NCBI GenBank assembly: GCA_021323255.1
Contig: JAJTCL010000123.1
Location: 1-7,634, forward strand
Reading direction: 5' to 3'
Source of the DNA: Propionibacteriaceae bacterium
GTDB taxonomy: Bacteria > Actinomycetota > Actinomycetes > Propionibacteriales > Propionibacteriaceae
DNA: 7,634 nt
The notes beneath the pieces are model-generated. The model saw only the letters and a program-made list of their open reading frames with translations. It was not told the DNA's origin and did not search any database. Each line of letters begins with the position of its first letter. Positions within the stretch are counted from its first letter, which is position 1. A program made the translations under genes and the position numbers. Of the stretch, positions 5,454-7,634 are shown piece after piece.

Positions 5454-6962
5454 TCAGGCAGATCGCGGCTTGAGGTTACTCGTGGCGGGTCCTTCCAGCA
5501 GGGTCCCGTCAGCGGCGAACCGGGAGCCATGCAGCGGGCAGTCCCAGGACTTCTCGAGGTCGTTGAAGCGCACGATGCCGCCGAGGTGGGTACAGATGGC
5601 AGATAGGGTGCAGGTCCGGCCATCGACCGTCGAAATGGCTACCGGCTCACCGCGTTCGGCTCTGACAACTCCGGTGCCTTCGGCCGGCGTACGCTCCTCG
5701 TCTTTCAACGGGTGGAGCTCCGCATTCAACCATCCCTGGGCTGCCGCAACACCCATCGCGGCGTTCGCGCGGAAGTAGCGGATTGTGCTTGCCGGCTTGC
5801 TCACTCGAGTCCCCAGGGTGCGCGCCCAGGCCGGCTGGTTGTCCAAGATTTCCCCACTGATTCGCATCGCAGCGGCGACTGCATTCGTCATGCCCCACTT
5901 GCTGTATCCGGTGGCCAGATACACGTGCCCACCGCCCCGGGGCAGCTTGCCGACGAAGGGAACTCCACCGTGCGCCTCGTAATCTTGCGCTGACCACACG
6001 TGGGTGCGTTCGGCGCCCTCGAACCAGTGGCGGGTCCACTCTGTCAGATCGGTGATCAGTTCTGAGGGGTTGCTCGAGTGGCGGCCCACCGGGTGGCCGT
6101 TGCCGCCTACCAACAGCAACTCCTCGCGATCCTGCAACGCGGTGCGCAGCGAACGGGTCGGGGTGTCGGCCGAGATGTACATGCCTTTCGGGACCTGCGT
6201 CACACCCCGAAACGCCAGCACGTACGAGCGTTGTGCGGTGACCTTGGTGAAGTACAAACCGCGGTCCAGAAACGGGATGCCGGTGGCGAGCACCACGTTG
6301 TCAGCCGTGACATTGCCGGATGAGGTGATCAGCTGGCAGCGCTCGGCTCGGGCAACCCGAGTGACTCGGACTCTGTCATTGAGGACCCCGCCGGCAGCGC
6401 GCAGATCCCGAGCCAGCGCTGCGAGAACCTCCATCGGATGAATTTGTACTTGATCCGGCAGGCACACCGCGGCGTAAGTCGGATACGGCAGCTCGACTGC
6501 GTCAGTCATTTCCACCGGGAGTCCGAGCCGTCGGGCGATGTCGAATTCGCGACGGACCGCGGAGACGCCCGACTGCGTGCCCGCGTAGGTATAGGCGTCT
6601 CGACTTTGCATCTGGACGGCGTGCTGGCCGGCGTACGCCGCCAGCCATTCCTGGGCGGCGCGATTGCCTTCCAGGTAAGCATCTGCCACATGCTCGGTGT
6701 GGTTCGCAACGATGGTGGATAGTCGAGTGCCCTGCAGCAACGTGACCTTGGCGGTGGAGTGGCCGGTCGTTACGGCCCCAACGGAACGAGCCTCCAGCAC
6801 GGCGACTCGACGGCCAGCCCGGGCGAGCAGTAGCGCGGTGGCGAGGCCTGTTAGCCCTGCCCCGATGACCGCGATGTCGTAATGCGCATCGCGGTCGAAC
6901 TCGTCAGTCTCGATCGGGGCAGGAAGGTCGAACCAGACAGAGGCAAGGCCGTCGCTTGACAC
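5454..6962 (-). CDS. FAD-dependent oxidoreductase (DAO/PuuB-like) with C-terminal Rieske [2Fe-2S] domain
   Basis: This is a 502-residue two-domain protein, numbered from the GTG at 6962. The N-terminal D-amino-acid-oxidase-type flavin domain carries the Rossmann motif IGAGLTG (33-39), E57 at the end of strand two, and TTGHSTAKVTLLQG (65-78) near the flavin. The segment HVYLATGYSKWGMTNA (346-361) closes the FAD site, as in gamma-glutamylputrescine-oxidase-like proteins. After a linker, a Rieske domain (~425-495) shows the ligand set C457-x-H459 ... C475-x-x-H478 with 15 residues between. The extra Cys pair that forms a disulfide in respiratory Rieske proteins is replaced (CTHLGG and CPLHGS), as in low-potential, soluble types. 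The substrate and electron partner are unknown. The frame is also open to a TTG at 7013, but that codon lies inside the terminator hairpins. The GTG at 6962 leaves the usual short lead before SVWFDLP, although no clear Shine-Dalgarno or -10 supports it. It sits between groEL and guaB on the same strand. No signal peptide is seen. Confidence 0.87.
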   Translation of the reverse strand: MSSDGLASVWFDLPAPIETDEFDRDAHYDIAVIGAGLTGLATALLLARAGRRVAVLEARSVGAVTTGHSTAKVTLLQGTRLSTIVANHTEHVADAYLEGNRAAQEWLAAYAGQHAVQMQSRDAYTYAGTQSGVSAVRREFDIARRLGLPVEMTDAVELPYPTYAAVCLPDQVQIHPMEVLAALARDLRAAGGVLNDRVRVTRVARAERCQLITSSGNVTADNVVLATGIPFLDRGLYFTKVTAQRSYVLAFRGVTQVPKGMYISADTPTRSLRTALQDREELLLVGGNGHPVGRHSSNPSELITDLTEWTRHWFEGAERTHVWSAQDYEAHGGVPFVGKLPRGGGHVYLATGYSKWGMTNAVAAAMRISGEILDNQPAWARTLGTRVSKPASTIRYFRANAAMGVAAAQGWLNAELHPLKDEERTPAEGTGVVRAERGEPVAISTVDGRTCTLSAICTHLGGIVRFNDLEKSWDCPLHGSRFAADGTLLEGPATSNLKPRSA

Positions 6963-7002
6963 AATCTGTTGGTACCCCGTTCGGGACTGCTCAACCCAGC
7001 CC

Positions 7003-7046
7003 GGGGAGGCCAAAGGGGCCTCCCCCGAACGAGGAAGGCCCCTTTG
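7003..7046 (-). terminator. Terminator region of groEL with two overlapping, mutually exclusive hairpins
   Basis: Hairpin B has an 11-bp perfect stem, CAAAGGGGCCT (7011-7021) with AGGCCCCTTTG (7036-7046), around a 14-nt loop. It begins 27 nt after the groEL stop and ends in CCCCTTTG in the groEL direction, a short U-run typical of high-GC terminators. On the plus strand the same stem is followed by ATTAG, so it could work both ways. Hairpin A pairs GGGGAGGCC (7003-7011) with GGCCTCCCC (7017-7025) around AAAGG and uses part of the same central arm, so A and B cannot form together. The main role is very probably termination between groEL and the Rieske-flavoprotein gene. Confidence 0.75.
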
Positions 7047-7072
7047 ATTAGAGCAGCTGCTGTGTATTTGCG

Positions 7073-7634
7073 TCAGTGAGAATGCCCGTGGCCGGCCGGC
7101 GCCGACTCGTCCTCCTCCTCGGGCTTCTCCACAACCAGCGTTTCGGTGGTGAGCAGCAGTGAGGCGATCGAAGCGGCATTGGCCAACGCAGAGCGGGTCA
7201 CCTTGACCGGATCGATCACGCCGTCGGCGTACAGGTCGCCGTACGTGTCGGTAACGGCGTTGTAGCCCTGACCAGGCTCCAACTCGGCAACCTTGGAGGT
7301 CACGACGTAACCCTGTTCACCGCCATTCTCGGCAATCCAGCGAAGTGGCTCCGCCAAGGCCCGCCGGACGATGTTGACTCCGAGCCTCTCATCACCGCTG
7401 AGGCCCAAGTCGTCGTTCAGAGCCGCCGCGGCGTGGATGAGCGCGGAGCCACCGCCTGCGACGATGCCCTCTTCGATCGCAGCACGCGTGGCCGAGACGG
7501 CATCCTCGATACGGTGCTTCTTCTCCTTGAGCTCCACCTCAGTGGCCGCGCCGACCTTGATCACACAGACTCCGCCGGCGAGCTTGGCCACCCGCTCTTG
7601 GAGCTTCTCGCGATCCCAGTCGGAGTCCGTACGC
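7073..7634 (-). CDS. groEL1: Chaperonin GroEL, C-terminal part, GroEL1-like histidine-rich tail
   Basis: The last 186 residues of a 60-kDa chaperonin are visible. The gene continues past the right edge, and the frame runs to the window end with SDWDREKLQERVAKLAGG, the usual GroEL context. GAATEVELKEKKHRIEDAV contains the Asp that serves in ATP hydrolysis (E. coli D398), followed by the conserved EEGIVAGGG. DGVIDPVKVTRSALANAAS includes the adenine-contacting Asp (E. coli D495). GroEL folds proteins as a ring complex with GroES in the cytoplasm. The tail reads EKPEEEDESAPAGHGHSH: acidic, then His-rich, without the GGM repeats of the housekeeping copy. Actinobacteria with two GroELs carry such His tails on GroEL1, and in Mycobacterium groEL1 lies near guaB2-guaB3, as here. 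That paralog assignment is inference, because only the C-terminus is available. A Cys stands in GGVCVIKVG where Ala is usual. A strong hairpin terminator follows the stop codon. Confidence 0.93.
   Translation of the reverse strand, partial: RTDSDWDREKLQERVAKLAGGVCVIKVGAATEVELKEKKHRIEDAVSATRAAIEEGIVAGGGSALIHAAAALNDDLGLSGDERLGVNIVRRALAEPLRWIAENGGEQGYVVTSKVAELEPGQGYNAVTDTYGDLYADGVIDPVKVTRSALANAASIASLLLTTETLVVEKPEEEDESAPAGHGHSH

Noticed and set aside
5309..5623. 104-residue minus-strand ORF bridging the Rieske-flavoprotein and guaB genes
   Set aside because: It overlaps the Rieske-coding part in another frame and the guaB start. Only about 110 bp are free, and the peptide matches no family I know.
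6963..7013. TTG start for the Rieske-flavoprotein at 7013
   Set aside because: The codon lies inside the terminator stem and the added 17 residues match nothing in the family. The GTG at 6962 gives the usual N-terminus length.

Overview
The window reads as chromosomal core DNA from a high-GC actinobacterium. The pointers are strong G/C preference at third codon positions, a canonical IMP dehydrogenase (GuaB) followed by the GuaB3 paralog, and a GroEL with a histidine-rich tail instead of a GGM tail. From memory, Mycobacterium has the same neighbourhood (groEL1 a few genes upstream of guaB2-guaB3). The order within Actinomycetota cannot be fixed from this sequence. Propionibacteriales is a guess only.

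Layout from left to right. Positions 1-310 (minus) hold the N-terminal ~103 residues of a succinate-semialdehyde-type aldehyde dehydrogenase that runs off the left edge. An 85-bp divergent spacer separates it from a complete FAD-binding dehydrogenase of the KstD/fumarate-reductase flavoprotein type (396-2057, plus). That gene converges on a short AroQ chorismate mutase (2089-2394, minus). All remaining genes are on the minus strand. Read in transcription order from the right they are: the groEL 3' end (7073-7634), a palindromic terminator zone (7003-7046), an FAD oxidoreductase with a C-terminal Rieske domain (5454-6962), guaB (3816-5342), guaB3 (2625-3728) and then the chorismate mutase.

GuaB makes XMP from IMP, the committed step to GMP. 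GuaB3 has the same barrel but no CBS domains and has Ser where GuaB has the catalytic Cys, so it is probably not a standard IMP dehydrogenase. guaB and guaB3 both have good Shine-Dalgarno sequences. The chorismate mutase and the aldehyde dehydrogenase have none. Both start exactly 7 nt downstream of a TAnnCT -10-like hexamer, in nearly identical sequence (TAnnCTGRGCGCCATG), which suggests leaderless transcripts.

I found no tRNA, rRNA, insertion sequence, CRISPR array, prophage gene or toxin-antitoxin pair, and nothing that looks like an undescribed multi-gene system. The longest stretch without a gene is the 230 bp at 2395-2624. The points most worth following up are the Cys-to-Ser GuaB3, the Rieske-flavoprotein fusion placed between groEL and guaB, the shared leaderless-start motif, and the overlapping alternative hairpins after groEL.
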